Assembly (NCBI RefSeq): GCF_000222485.1 | Contig: NC_015914.1 | Location: 1,240,001-1,304,000 of the forward strand | Direction of reading: 5' to 3' | Source: Cyclobacterium marinum DSM 745 | Lineage (GTDB): Bacteria; Bacteroidota; Bacteroidia; Cytophagales; Cyclobacteriaceae | Length of the DNA: 64,000 bases | Part shown: piece after piece, positions 53,159 through 63,224 of the stretch | How positions within the stretch are numbered: the first letter of the stretch is position 1 | How the letters are laid out: every line of letters starts with the position of its first letter | The notes under the pieces: generated by a model | Database searches by the model: none | What the model was told of the DNA's origin: nothing | The model's input: the letters and a program-made list of their open reading frames with translations, nothing else | Position numbers and translations under genes: made by a program

Positions 53159-53593
53159 TTAGCAGGGAATTTTGTCCACTCTTCGGGCATGTCTTCCTCC
53201 TTCAAACGCTGTAGTAAGGAATGTCTCTACCATTTTCTCTGCAAGTTCAAAGCTTACAAATCTTGCAGGAATAGAAATAAGGTTTGCATCATTGTGTTGC
53301 CTTGAAAGGGCTGCCAATTCCTCATTCCAGCAAATGGCCGCTCTAATTCCTTGGTGTTTATTGGCAGTAATGGCCACTCCATTGCCACTGCCACAGATGA
53401 TTATCCCACGTTTCATTTCTCCTGAAGTAATTGCATTACACAAGGGATGGATAAAATCAGGATAATCCACTGACCCCTCAGAAAAAGGACCAAAGTCCTT
53501 TACTTCATAGCCTTTTTTCTGGAGGACTTCTATCAACTTTTGTTTATAGGTGAATCCTGCATGGTCACCTCCTATAGCGATTATTTCTGACAT
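53159..53593 (-). CDS. rpiB: Ribose-5-phosphate isomerase B
   Basis: A 144-residue RpiB/LacAB-type isomerase interconverting ribose-5-P and ribulose-5-P. The N-terminus IAIGGDHAGFTYKQKLIE and the DFGPFSEGSVDYPDF segment are typical; the active-site part ICGSGNGVAITANKHQGIRAAICWNEELA and HNDANLISIPARF follow. It is the last gene of a glyA-tatC-rpiB run (10-bp gap to tatC). Confidence 0.95.
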   Translation of the reverse strand: MSEIIAIGGDHAGFTYKQKLIEVLQKKGYEVKDFGPFSEGSVDYPDFIHPLCNAITSGEMKRGIIICGSGNGVAITANKHQGIRAAICWNEELAALSRQHNDANLISIPARFVSFELAEKMVETFLTTAFEGGRHARRVDKIPC

Positions 53594-53603
53594 AACTATT
53601 GAT

Positions 53604-54449
53604 TTATAACTCGTCTTCCAGTTCTTCTTCTCTGCGCTTTCTTTCCAAACGTTTGGCGATAATAATACCTGCTTCGTAAAGCACCAAGATAGGCATGGCT
53701 ATCAATATTTGACTGATCACGTCCGGTGGAGTGATTACTGCAGACAATACCAAAATTACCACTATGGAATGCCTTCTGTATGCCTTAAGCATTGCCGAAG
53801 ATACAAGTCCGGCCTGGGTTAAGAAATAGATAACAACAGGAAGTTGAAACATTACCGCAGAGGCCAACACCAACATGGACAAGGTTGATACATAAGATGT
53901 AATATCAAACTCATTCGCAATAGAAGGGTCAAGCTGGTAATTGGAAAGAAAGTTAATTGATAGTGGAGATAAAATAAAATACCCAAAGCTCGCGCCCATG
54001 AAAAACAGTAAACTTACAAAGAAAACTGCTCCTCTTGCAGCATTTCGCTCCTTGGCATACAGCCCAGGACTAATAAATCTCCATATTTCCCAAAACACAT
54101 AAGGAAAAGCAGCAATCAAGCCTACCACCAAACTGGAAGTAATGTGCATGGAAAACTGCCCCGTCATTTGTCTGCTTTGAATGATAAAGGGAAGCTTCTC
54201 AATACAAAGGGCAGGAAGATAAAATAGTTCAGATAACTTACAAAGCATCCTGTAAGTCACAAAATCTACTTTTGAAGGACCAAGAATTACCTGACCAAAC
54301 ACAAACCCTTTGGAAAGAAATGCCAGGACCATGAAAATTAGAATCGCTGATATCGATCGCAGTAAATGCCATCTCAACTGTTCTAAATGATCCAAGAAGG
54401 ACATGCCATTCTCGTCTTCCTCTTCTTCGTTATATTGATCGAGTGCCAC
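53604..54449 (-). CDS. tatC: Sec-independent protein translocase TatC
   Basis: A 281-residue polytopic protein with six helices that receives twin-arginine signal peptides. The N-terminal MSFLDHLEQLRWHLLRS is the signature, and PYVFWEIWRFISPGLYAKERN the next conserved loop; YFILSPLSINFLSNY and the helix run near VVILVLSAVITPPDVISQILIAMP are typical. It is longer than the E. coli protein in the first periplasmic loop. No tatA/B genes are adjacent. It lies 11 bp after glyA. Confidence 0.95.
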   Translation of the reverse strand: MALDQYNEEEEDENGMSFLDHLEQLRWHLLRSISAILIFMVLAFLSKGFVFGQVILGPSKVDFVTYRMLCKLSELFYLPALCIEKLPFIIQSRQMTGQFSMHITSSLVVGLIAAFPYVFWEIWRFISPGLYAKERNAARGAVFFVSLLFFMGASFGYFILSPLSINFLSNYQLDPSIANEFDITSYVSTLSMLVLASAVMFQLPVVIYFLTQAGLVSSAMLKAYRRHSIVVILVLSAVITPPDVISQILIAMPILVLYEAGIIIAKRLERKRREEELEDEL

Positions 54450-54460
54450 TTATTTTTAAT

Positions 54461-55729
54461 TTAATATAAAGGAAATTGAACCATCCAGTCGTTAACAGTC
54501 GCTTTAATCTCTGCTAGCTTTGCCTCATCTTCATGATTCATAAGTGACTGATCGATCAAATCCACAATTTTCAACATATCTGCTTCTACTAGCCCACGTG
54601 TAGTAATGGCTGCAGTACCAATACGCATACCGGAGGTTACAAATGGAGACTTAGTATCAAATGGAACCATGTTTTTATTAATGGTTATATCCACTTTACC
54701 AAGTGTATTTTCTGCAATTTTGCCTGTTAGGTCTTTGTTTCGAAGATCAATCAACATAAGGTGGTTGTCTGTACCTCCTGATATCAATTGGTAACCTTTT
54801 TCAACAAATGCGTCAGCCATCACTGCAGCATTTTTCTTTACTTGAATGATATATTCCAAATATTCATCAGAAAGCGCCTCTTCAAAAGCAATGGCTTTGG
54901 CAGCAATAATGTGTTCCAATGGACCACCCTGTGTGCCCGGGAATACCCCTGAATCCAATAATGCTGACATCTTCCTTAATTCTCCTTTTGGATTTTTAAG
55001 ACCAAATGGATTATCAAAATCTTCTCTCATTAGAATCAAACCACCTCTAGGCCCTCTAAGGGTTTTATGAGTAGTAGTGGTTACCACATGGCAAAATTCC
55101 AGTGGATCATTCAGCAAGCCTTTGGCTATAAGTCCTGAAGGATGTGAAATATCTGCAAGTAAAATTGCTCCTACCTCATCCGCTATGGCCCTTAACCTTT
55201 CGTAATCCCAATCACGACTGTAGGCAGACGCGCCACAAATCAATAATTTAGGATTAACTTCTTTGGCTTGCGCTTCAACTTTATCATAGTCGATCACGCC
55301 TGTTTCTTCCTCCACACCGTAAAAATGAGGATCGTAAAGCTTTCCAGAAAAATTCACCGGTGAGCCGTGAGTAAGGTGGCCACCATGCGAAAGATCAAAA
55401 CCTAAAATGGCATCTCCAGCTTTTAAACAAGCTAAAAACACAGCTGCATTGGCTTGTGCTCCTGAGTGAGGTTGAACATTAGCCCAGGTTGCTCCAAAAA
55501 GAGCTTTGGCTCTATCTATTGCAATCTGCTCAATATCATCCACTATTTCACAGCCGCCATAATACCGTTTCTTGGGAAGACCTTCAGCATATTTATTGGT
55601 AAGCACGCTTCCTGCAGCTTCCATAACTTGCTTACTAGTGAAATTTTCTGAGGCGATCAGCTCTATTCCTCTTTTTTGTCTGTCCTCCTCCTTTGCTATC
55701 AGGTCAAATATTAATTGATCTCTTTTCAT
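54461..55729 (-). CDS. glyA: Serine hydroxymethyltransferase
   Basis: A 422-residue PLP enzyme making glycine and 5,10-methylene-THF from serine. [34 protein letters not shown] is the N-terminal signature; the PLP lysine is in [17 protein letters not shown] (near residue 230), and [15 protein letters not shown] is near the end. I start at [14 protein letters not shown] (55729); the frame extends to 55750. It begins an operon with tatC and rpiB. Confidence 0.97.
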   Translation of the reverse strand: MKRDQLIFDLIAKEEDRQKRGIELIASENFTSKQVMEAAGSVLTNKYAEGLPKKRYYGGCEIVDDIEQIAIDRAKALFGATWANVQPHSGAQANAAVFLACLKAGDAILGFDLSHGGHLTHGSPVNFSGKLYDPHFYGVEEETGVIDYDKVEAQAKEVNPKLLICGASAYSRDWDYERLRAIADEVGAILLADISHPSGLIAKGLLNDPLEFCHVVTTTTHKTLRGPRGGLILMREDFDNPFGLKNPKGELRKMSALLDSGVFPGTQGGPLEHIIAAKAIAFEEALSDEYLEYIIQVKKNAAVMADAFVEKGYQLISGGTDNHLMLIDLRNKDLTGKIAENTLGKVDITINKNMVPFDTKSPFVTSGMRIGTAAITTRGLVEADMLKIVDLIDQSLMNHEDEAKLAEIKATVNDWMVQFPLY

Positions 55730-56178
55730 GTAATGATCTGTTCTATTCACTGAGTTTACACCCTTCCTTACTTACGTAGAAAGAATGTAAATCAGACTTG
55801 ATTCTAATTCGAATGCCAAAATTACTCTTAAACAATGTATAATCCAATTGTCTTTTCAATTTGATTGTTGGTAAAATCAATATATTTCAAGCTTTTGTAA
55901 CCAAGAATCCTATCAATCCACTAAGCCCAAGAAAATAATTGCTGTTTTTTGTAAAAGCCTAGGACTATTTAGTATGAAATAGCTGATCGTCTATCGTGGC
56001 ATCAAGCTTCTTATAGGTGAAAACAAGTTTGAATTTATGCTTAGACTTCAAGGATACCATTCAAAGCCCTACGACTGCAAGGCACTTAAAAAGAAAATTT
56101 TTCTTAACCTCAAATCTATTGATAAGCGCTATGGTTTTATTTCGATTTCGCGGTTAAATGACATATATTTGCCTGAAT
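55730..56178. other. Non-coding divergent intergenic region
   Basis: About 450 bp without a gene. It is AT-rich and should contain the glyA promoter and that of the hypothetical gene at 56179. A TATATTTG box (56164-56171) fits the -7 consensus TAnnTTTG just before that gene. I saw no hairpin, repeat or riboswitch-like structure. Confidence 0.4.
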
Positions 56179-56550
56179 ATGAATTTTGACTTTCAACCAA
56201 AGACGTATTTCAATGAAACTGCTGCCAATGCACTAATAGCAAAGCTTACTTACCCCGAAAGTCAATGGGGAGAAGAAATTTGTATTTTTGCCACTACAGT
56301 AGATGGGGTTATTTATTTTGAAATAGTCGATTTTTATGGAAATAACTATTCTATAAAGCCTAGTGAATGCAGAGATCCCTTGCCATTACAGGAATTGATC
56401 CTACTGATAGAATCAATGGAGGTGAATAAGAAAGGGGAAATGGGAGCAATTAACGATACCCTCTTGGGCATTCCCGTTGCGGAAAGCACGCTTTACCCAC
56501 AGTTAAAGCATTACTTTAATCAAAAGAGAAACCATTTTGGATTCGTTTGA
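56179..56550 (+). CDS. Hypothetical protein
   Basis: A 123-residue acidic protein with no signal peptide or membrane helix. It begins MNFDFQPKTYFNETAANALIAKL and has a predicted mix of helix and strand (CIFATTVDGVIYFEIVDFYGN, LILLIESMEVNKKG). I do not recognise the family. A TATATTTG box only 8 bp upstream of the ATG suggests a very short or absent 5' leader. The in-frame start at 56158 would include that box and is less likely. Confidence 0.7.
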   Translation: MNFDFQPKTYFNETAANALIAKLTYPESQWGEEICIFATTVDGVIYFEIVDFYGNNYSIKPSECRDPLPLQELILLIESMEVNKKGEMGAINDTLLGIPVAESTLYPQLKHYFNQKRNHFGFV

Positions 56551-56624
56551 AAAATTTTGCAGGCCTTTTTATTTAAAATTAGTTTACGGATCTGATTTCA
56601 CTTTGGCCCAAAGACTCCAGTACT

Positions 56625-57548
56625 ATGGCAAACATACTTATCGTTATCACCTCAATTCTAATTGGTTTAATTCTTCAGAAAGTCAGAAACTTCCCGGTCG
56701 AAGCACCTAAGGCATTGAATGCCTATTTGATTTATGTGGTTTTACCTGCAGTCTCATTACTTCACATTTCAAAATTAAATCTTGGTCTGGAATTACTCCT
56801 ACCCGTATCGGTGGGATGGATAATTTTCACCATTACTTGGATATTATTCGGCTATTTAGGTAAACGTTTTGGATGGGATAAAAAAACAATTGGATGTCTC
56901 ATTATTTGCGGTGGTCTTTCCAATACCGGGTTTATAGGCTACCCTGTGATCGAAGCCATATATGGGGCTGAAGGGCTGAAAATAGCTGTCCTTATTGATC
57001 AAACCGGCTCTTTTTTGGTAGTCAGTAGTTTGGCCATCATTGTAGCCTCTCTTTATGGTTCAGAAAAAATGAGGAAAAGAGATATCTCTAGACAAATGCT
57101 ACTCTTTCCTCCCTTTTTATTTTTTATTTTGGCGCTCTTACTAAATATATTTCAAATTGAAATCAAAGGTGTAGTTGAAAAAGTACTAGAGAGTTTCTCT
57201 GCTACCCTTACCCCCATTGCTTTAATCGCCGTTGGATTACAAATAAAAATTAAAGTATCAGACATCAAAGACAATTACCTTTGGTATGGACTTGCCCATA
57301 AACTGATCTTAATCCCTACCTTAATATATGCCATTTATCATTGGATCCCGGCGGATAACCCGGACCAAAATTTAATTTTTAAAGTAAGTGTCATGGAAGC
57401 GGCCATGGCCTCCATGATCACATCATCAATTATTGCCACCAATTACAACCTTCGCCCAAAGCTCGCTTCACTTCTTGTGGGAGTTGGGATACCACTCTCT
57501 GTAATCACCTTAACCTTTTGGTTTTACCTCTTAGAATATTTTCGCTAG
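56625..57548 (+). CDS. AEC-family transporter (auxin efflux carrier-like)
   Basis: A 307-residue permease with ten helices in two halves, as in the AEC/PIN family: VEAPKALNAYLIYVVLPAVSLLHIS in the first helix pair, GGLSNTGFIGYPVIEAIYG (the conserved crossing) and the second half ending with EAAMASMITSSIIATNYNLRPKLASLLVGVGIPLS. Bacterial members move small organic acids such as malonate or malate; the substrate is unknown here. It converges with the AsmA-like gene with a 6-bp gap. Confidence 0.9.
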   Translation: MANILIVITSILIGLILQKVRNFPVEAPKALNAYLIYVVLPAVSLLHISKLNLGLELLLPVSVGWIIFTITWILFGYLGKRFGWDKKTIGCLIICGGLSNTGFIGYPVIEAIYGAEGLKIAVLIDQTGSFLVVSSLAIIVASLYGSEKMRKRDISRQMLLFPPFLFFILALLLNIFQIEIKGVVEKVLESFSATLTPIALIAVGLQIKIKVSDIKDNYLWYGLAHKLILIPTLIYAIYHWIPADNPDQNLIFKVSVMEAAMASMITSSIIATNYNLRPKLASLLVGVGIPLSVITLTFWFYLLEYFR

Positions 57549-57554
57549 TTTCTA

Positions 57555-60500
57555 TTATTCAGGATTAGGGGTTTCCTTCTCTTCTGTAGTTGCCGGTTTA
57601 TTCCTATTGGTAAATCCCTTAAGAAGGTTTTTTACTTCATTTACTGCTTTTTCTTTGGTCTGGTCCACCAATTTAGATGCTTCTTGAACCAAACTATCTT
57701 TGGCCACTTCAGACTTCTCCTTAAATTCTTGTTTTAAACTATCTTCTTTTGCTTTGAAATCAGCAGCAATTTTTTCTTGTACATCTTCTTTTGCCCCACC
57801 AACTCTACTTTTCAAGGCATTAGAAATATAACTATCCAGCGTCTCAGAAGATGCCAATCCAACATTAGGACGTGCATAACTACCGCCAATATTAAAGGCC
57901 AATGGCACCTTGGTATCTGACAAGTCAGTTCCAACTAAATTGGTAACCAGCCCATTGATCTTTGATCCAAACTTACTTGCAGGCACGTCTATGGCAACCA
58001 GATAATTGATCCTACCATCAAAGCCGGTACTACCTTGAATCTTCGCAGGATAATCCCATAACTGCAATTCAAACGGAGGTATGTTCAACATTCCATCTTC
58101 AATTTTAGCTGAAATATTCATTGGCTTTAAACTAATGGTGGCTGTATCATCCAGTTTGGTCAAGCTAGTAATGCCTTGAATAAGTGGACTGTCCTTGATG
58201 GCTGTTTCAGCCAATTTTATTAAGCCGGAACCATCAAGGCTTGATAAAATCGGCATCATGTCTTGGCCAAGTAAACCGGAAAAAGAAAATTTAGTAGAAA
58301 AATCCCCTGTTACATGTTGCGCTATAGGTGCAAATGTTTGAACCGTCACAAATGATTTGAAGGCATCTTGCACACCCAACCTGCTAATATCTAAGGTCAT
58401 GTCAAATGATGGCTTGGTTATGTCTTTGGAATTGTAACTACCATCAAATGCGATTGAACCTCCTAACATATCTGTCTTAAAACCTTCCAGAGAAAGTACG
58501 GCATCCTTTACCTTCATTTTCCCTTGAGCATTATTAAGCGTAAGGTTGTCATAAAGGATTTTGTCTGCCTTCACATCCATTACAAAATCGATATTGTCTG
58601 GCAATGCAATGACCTCCATAGAGGTAGTGTCTTCACTGATACTTTCGGATTCAGTCATCCATTCATTCACATTAAAGTTACTTGAATAAACCGACAAATT
58701 GCCTTTAAGCTCATTCCCTTCATCACTTAAAAGAAATGCCATATAGTTGGATAAAGTACCTGAAGCTTCCACAGGACTCTCTCCAAGCCGGGCATCCATT
58801 TTGGTAAGATTAATGGCTTTAGGACTAAAGTTGGCAGAAGCTTCATTTATCCTAACTCCTTGTGGATAATCTTTATCTGCGTAATAAAAGTCATTGACCA
58901 CCATTTCACCCTTGGTATCGAGAGCACCGAAGCGGTTAGCCTCAATGGCTGCATAACTTCCTTTTGCATCCAAGTCTGCCTGAATCTTGCCCTCCAGCAA
59001 GACATCTTCCATAGGCATTATTGTAGCAATCTTACCTAAGTCGATAGCCCCATGAACTGCAAAATCGTAATTCATCTCCTTTAGGTCACTAAACTTTAAA
59101 GCCCCATCAATTTTCTCCCCTTCCAATTCGAAGCCAAATGAAGGAATATTTATGGCAAAATCATTCATCTTACCTGTATTATTATTCGCTATGGCCCGAA
59201 CATTGATATTATCAATAGGGGCCGGATAGGCAACACTTTTCACATATCCATTTGACAAATCAATATTCGCATTGATAACAGGAATAATTTGGGCCACACT
59301 ATCATACCTCCCTTTGGCAGTAGCATCAATGGCCAGCTGCCCTTTTAACTCCATGTCTTCGATTGGGAATATTGAAGTCATTTCCAACAAGTCCAATTCA
59401 CCTTTGAGTTGGCCATCCATTTCATAACTGACCAAATCTTTTATTTTTAGACGTCCTGAAACAGGTTGTTCACCAAATTGAAGCGAAAAAGTAGAAAGAT
59501 CAATGCTCGTATAATCTAAATTGCCGGATTCATTGGCAATTCTTAAATCCATATTTACATGTTGGACAGGCCTTGGAAGATCAGGATACTGAAACATCCC
59601 CTCTTTTATAACAAGGCCAAATTGAAAAGAAGGAAATGAATTCTCATTATAGGTTCCTTTTAATGCTCCTGAAAAGTCCATCTCACCGGATGTTTTCAAT
59701 GCATCAAAAGAAGACGAATAAACGCCCGGAACCAAAGAAAGGGCACTTTTAAAATCATTGTCTTGCCCATAAAACTTGGCATCCATCTCAATATTTTCTC
59801 CGGGCATGGCAAGATAGCCATCCACTCCAAAACCAAAATCGTTTAGTTTAAAAGTTGCCTCATTGACCCCGAACTTCATGTTTTCAAGATCTACATTGAT
59901 TTCTGAGTCTATGGCAAGCACTTTATTAGTCAAATACTCCACGCCTTCATACGCAACATTCACAATATTGCCCTCCCCGACTACCATAAGATCATAAACA
60001 TCAAGGGCAAGATCTCCACTGCCTTCAAAATTCATTTCAGACATAACCATTAAGAAATCCAGAGACCGGTCATCATATATGAAGTCAAGGTTTTCAATTT
60101 CAATTAAATCAATTCCCAATTGAAAGTTTGACGATGTAGTGTCTACTACCTCTTCTTCTTCACTTGCATACATAATGTCATAATTGGCCTGCCCATCTTC
60201 TAAAACCTTAACATAAAATTGGCCATCCTTCAAGCGAATACCTTCTAAACTTGGGTTGTCACTAAAAATAACCGACCAGATATCCAAATCAACCTGCATT
60301 TCCCCAACATTTACCAAGGTGTCATTTTGGAATGGTGGATTGCCTTTGATACCAAAATCCCCTAGACTTGCAGAAAGGCTTGGGAAGTTGCTAAAAACAC
60401 TTAGACTAACTTTATCTCTATCATAGTATACCGTCGCATTTACACTCTTGTCCAGCTCTTCGTCGAGCTTATCAAAGATTTTATCTTTGAAAAAAAACGG

Positions 60501-60566
60501 AACTGCTACCAAGACCAAAAGAATGAGTGCAAATAATGCAAAAATAAAATAAGCTATTTTTTTCAT
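57555..60566 (-). CDS. AsmA-family large envelope protein
   Basis: A 1003-residue protein with one N-terminal membrane helix (MKKIAYFIFALFALILLVLVAVPFFF), followed by AsmA-type beta-rich repeats along most of the length (e.g. GNPPFQNDTLVNVGEMQVDLDIWSVIF, LDGSGLIKLAETAIKDSPLIQGI). Similar proteins in other phyla bridge the periplasm for phospholipid transport (TamB/YhdP group). The last 90 residues are charged, helical and coiled-coil-like (KEDSLKQEFKEKSEVAKDSL). It has no operon partner. Lipid transport is inferred from the family. Confidence 0.9.
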   Translation of the reverse strand: MKKIAYFIFALFALILLVLVAVPFFFKDKIFDKLDEELDKSVNATVYYDRDKVSLSVFSNFPSLSASLGDFGIKGNPPFQNDTLVNVGEMQVDLDIWSVIFSDNPSLEGIRLKDGQFYVKVLEDGQANYDIMYASEEEEVVDTTSSNFQLGIDLIEIENLDFIYDDRSLDFLMVMSEMNFEGSGDLALDVYDLMVVGEGNIVNVAYEGVEYLTNKVLAIDSEINVDLENMKFGVNEATFKLNDFGFGVDGYLAMPGENIEMDAKFYGQDNDFKSALSLVPGVYSSSFDALKTSGEMDFSGALKGTYNENSFPSFQFGLVIKEGMFQYPDLPRPVQHVNMDLRIANESGNLDYTSIDLSTFSLQFGEQPVSGRLKIKDLVSYEMDGQLKGELDLLEMTSIFPIEDMELKGQLAIDATAKGRYDSVAQIIPVINANIDLSNGYVKSVAYPAPIDNINVRAIANNNTGKMNDFAINIPSFGFELEGEKIDGALKFSDLKEMNYDFAVHGAIDLGKIATIMPMEDVLLEGKIQADLDAKGSYAAIEANRFGALDTKGEMVVNDFYYADKDYPQGVRINEASANFSPKAINLTKMDARLGESPVEASGTLSNYMAFLLSDEGNELKGNLSVYSSNFNVNEWMTESESISEDTTSMEVIALPDNIDFVMDVKADKILYDNLTLNNAQGKMKVKDAVLSLEGFKTDMLGGSIAFDGSYNSKDITKPSFDMTLDISRLGVQDAFKSFVTVQTFAPIAQHVTGDFSTKFSFSGLLGQDMMPILSSLDGSGLIKLAETAIKDSPLIQGITSLTKLDDTATISLKPMNISAKIEDGMLNIPPFELQLWDYPAKIQGSTGFDGRINYLVAIDVPASKFGSKINGLVTNLVGTDLSDTKVPLAFNIGGSYARPNVGLASSETLDSYISNALKSRVGGAKEDVQEKIAADFKAKEDSLKQEFKEKSEVAKDSLVQEASKLVDQTKEKAVNEVKNLLKGFTNRNKPATTEEKETPNPE

Positions 60567-60904
60567 GGCGTTTGTATTAATAGAAAAATTTAAACTTTTA
60601 AGTTATTATGATCCAAGTTCCTTTAAAAGGCTCCCATACCGGATTGATACTTTAAACGAAAATAGGCAATAAAGTTACTTGGGCGTAGTCATTTTTTTAT
60701 GACAAAATCCTCTTTTAACTTGAAATAATTTAGGTAGGTTAAGCAATATTATCTGACCTATTTATTAGTTCAAGGTAAAAAAAAGAATTTCAATTCAACA
60801 GGACATGTTACAATGAATGTTCTATGCTCAACTATGAACAACAAAAACGATACCGATAAAAATAAGCATCTTAAAAAAATAATTAAAAATTTAAATTGCA
60901 ATTA
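60567..60904. other. Non-coding AT-rich region
   Basis: A 338-bp gap between the AsmA-like and F420-reductase-like genes, very AT rich. A small hairpin GTCAT-TTTTTT-ATGAC is near 60688 and could be a weak terminator for the gene at 60905 on the minus strand, but it is too far from the stop codon to be convincing. No coding frame was seen. Confidence 0.4.
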
Positions 60905-61513
60905 CTAAACTGACATTAACCTAAAATGACAATCACCGGCTTTGGCTGAAGATATTTCCTTACTCAGATGATAAACAGCCTCAAGCAAGGGCGCATTTTT
61001 TATTGCCCCGGCATCAATTGCTTTAAACCCTATCAATTCAATTAATTTCTTTACAACCAGTTTATCTTTGGTGTTGTCTCCGCAGAAATAAGTTTCTTTA
61101 ATTAATTCTAATGGATCAGATTTGGGATAATCAAGTCCAAGGTTATTGAAGGCTTTAAAAACGTGCTGATGTCCTGTTTCTTGCCTAATAAGTGTAGTAT
61201 TACAGACAACACTTTCATCATTTACTCCATTTGTACTGTCGACAATCAACATTTCTGGTGAACTGTATTCTTTGATATACTTACATACCACCGGTAAAAA
61301 CTCATTTTCACAACATATGATCACCACATCCGAGTTTGAAATCACTTCTGCATAGTTTAAAACATTGTGGTTATGCATTTTGAGAATTCTCCACTCTACT
61401 TTACGTGTACTGAATCCCTCCCTTACACCAAAAGCCACATTCATTCCTCTAGAAATAAACTTATTGCCTAGGTTGGTCGCCAAATTAGTACCGCCTAAAA
61501 TTCCTATATTCAT
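60905..61513 (-). CDS. F420-oxidoreductase-like NAD(P)-binding protein
   Basis: A 202-residue Rossmann-fold protein of the NADPH-dependent F420 reductase / prephenate-dehydrogenase-like group: MNIGILGGTNLATNLGNKFISRGMNVAFGVR is the nucleotide site (GxGxxG variant GGTNLA), and DVVIICCENEFLPVV and HVFKAFNNLGLDYP are typical inner segments. The phylum is not known to make cofactor F420, so it may use another hydride acceptor or act as a different reductase. It is alone, with long AT-rich gaps on both sides, and looks like an accessory gene. The function is not known. Confidence 0.65.
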   Translation of the reverse strand: MNIGILGGTNLATNLGNKFISRGMNVAFGVREGFSTRKVEWRILKMHNHNVLNYAEVISNSDVVIICCENEFLPVVCKYIKEYSSPEMLIVDSTNGVNDESVVCNTTLIRQETGHQHVFKAFNNLGLDYPKSDPLELIKETYFCGDNTKDKLVVKKLIELIGFKAIDAGAIKNAPLLEAVYHLSKEISSAKAGDCHFRLMSV

Positions 61514-61737
61514 GTTATTCGAATTGTTAAATAGTGAACAGCCTATTTCGGTAAAATACGCGATGCTCAGCTAAAGTTGAACGAGGGGTGATAAGTCCGA
61601 AAAACAGGTTGTTTTTATTAAATAATTGAAAACTAATCAATTGTAGCTAAATTACAAATTATTTTTTTACATATGAAATTAATTTCTTTGAATTATGTTT
61701 TTTGCAGTTAATCACAAGCAATAAGAAGCAATTCCTC

Positions 61738-62535
61738 TTATTTTTGCAGGAATTTTTCGGAAAGTGCTTTTTCTAAAGCCCCATGAAGTTTGGAATTGGA
61801 GGCCAATATCTGTCCTCCAAAGATAAAATCCTCTCCACCGGAGAAATCGGTAACTTTTCCACCTGCCTGCTTTACTATTAATGCACCCGCAGCGACATCA
61901 TAAGATTGTAAATTATATTCCAAGTAGCCTTCCACGCGTCCACATGCTACATAACATAAATCTACTGCGGCAGACCCCAAGCGACGAAGGCCATGACTAT
62001 TTTTAATAAAGTATTTCAGTAATTGTAAATAAGCGTCCAGCTTACCTCCATCATCATAAGGAAAACCTGCTGCCACTAAACTATTCTCCAGTTCACCGGC
62101 TTCGCTAACTTTGATAGGTTTTCCATTGCATGTAGATCCTGCTCCTTCATAAGCTGCGTAACATTCATCAAGATTGATTTCATACACCACACCCACAATG
62201 ATCTCCGTACCCCTTGCAAGCGCAATGGACACGGCATACATTGGTATTCCATGAACAAAGTTGGTGGTACCATCTAAAGGATCTACAATCCAAGTAAGAG
62301 GCTTATTATTATCAGACCTTGTTCCTTCTTCTGTGATAAAACCCGCTTCAGGAACAATTTCAGCCAACTCTTTGACAACAATCTCTTCCGCACCTTTATC
62401 CACATAGGAAACCAGGTCATTAAATCCTTTTTGTTCTACTTTATTAAGGTTGAAATTTTTGCTTTCTTCTCTGATAAATGCACCCGCTTTTCGGGCAACA
62501 CCTTCTACTTTTTTAGTAATTTCTTGAAGATTCAT
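61738..62535 (-). CDS. suhB: Inositol monophosphatase family protein (SuhB-like)
   Basis: A 265-residue Mg-dependent phosphatase: metal sites in GFITEEGT (Glu pair), WIVDPLDGTTNFVHGIP (Asp-Pro-Leu-Asp motif) and a late Asp in SYDVAAGALIVKQAGG. Length and motifs fit SuhB/IMPase, which acts on inositol-1-phosphate or related sugar phosphates. I start at MNLQEITKK (62535), one base after the rsmI stop codon; 62553 would overlap it. It is the last gene of the rsmI operon. Confidence 0.9.
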   Translation of the reverse strand: MNLQEITKKVEGVARKAGAFIREESKNFNLNKVEQKGFNDLVSYVDKGAEEIVVKELAEIVPEAGFITEEGTRSDNNKPLTWIVDPLDGTTNFVHGIPMYAVSIALARGTEIIVGVVYEINLDECYAAYEGAGSTCNGKPIKVSEAGELENSLVAAGFPYDDGGKLDAYLQLLKYFIKNSHGLRRLGSAAVDLCYVACGRVEGYLEYNLQSYDVAAGALIVKQAGGKVTDFSGGEDFIFGGQILASNSKLHGALEKALSEKFLQK

Positions 62536-62536
62536 A

Positions 62537-63223
62537 TTAAATTTTTCCTGCAACTGTTAATACTATTTCACCTTTGAGGGTGTGGGTTGTAAAATAATCT
62601 ATAAGTTCTGTAAGGCTTCCCCTTACATTCTCTTCATGAATTTTAGTCAATTCCCTGCTTACACATGCCTCTCTATCAGGACCGAAAACTTCAGAAAATT
62701 GATTTAGCGTCTTAATAAGCCTGTAGGGCGATTCATAAAACACCATGGTTCTACGTTCTTCAGCCAGACTTTCAATTCGAGTCTTTCGACCTTTCTTATG
62801 GGGTAAAAAACCTTCAAAGACAAATCTGTCATTGGGAAGTCCCGAATTAACTAGGGCAGGAATTATGGCAGTGGAACCAGGCAAACTTATAATCTCAATG
62901 TCAGCAGCAATTGCTTCTCTCACCAGAAGAAAACCCGGATCAGATATTCCGGGGGTACCGGCATCGGTTATCAACGCAAAAACAGTGCCTTGCTTCATTC
63001 TTTCAATCAGTCTGACAATGCTCTTGTGTTCATTGTGAATATGATAACTCTCTAAAGGACGCTTGATTTCATAATGTTTGAGAAGCTTTCCGGAGGTTCT
63101 TGTGTCCTCTGCCAAAATCACATCTGCTTCCTTAAGGGTATCCAAGGCCCTTAAGGTAATGTCCCGAAGGTTCCCGATGGGTGTAGGTACTAAATATAGG
63201 CCAACGCCTGAATCCATGGACAT
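62537..63223 (-). CDS. rsmI: 16S rRNA 2'-O-ribose C1402 methyltransferase RsmI
   Basis: A 228-residue SAM-dependent methyltransferase of the tetrapyrrole-methylase fold. LYLVPTPIGNLRDITLRALDTL and AEDTRTSGKLLKHYEI form the N-terminal part; ALITDAGTPGISDPGF is the SAM loop; GSTAIIPALVNSGLPNDRFVFEGFLP and YESPYRLIKTL follow. It methylates the 2'-OH of C1402 in 16S rRNA. The start could be 63223 or the second Met at 63217. The next gene upstream is the pterin dehydratase, 1 bp away. Confidence 0.96.
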   Translation of the reverse strand: MSMDSGVGLYLVPTPIGNLRDITLRALDTLKEADVILAEDTRTSGKLLKHYEIKRPLESYHIHNEHKSIVRLIERMKQGTVFALITDAGTPGISDPGFLLVREAIAADIEIISLPGSTAIIPALVNSGLPNDRFVFEGFLPHKKGRKTRIESLAEERRTMVFYESPYRLIKTLNQFSEVFGPDREACVSRELTKIHEENVRGSLTELIDYFTTHTLKGEIVLTVAGKI

Positions 63224-63224
63224 A

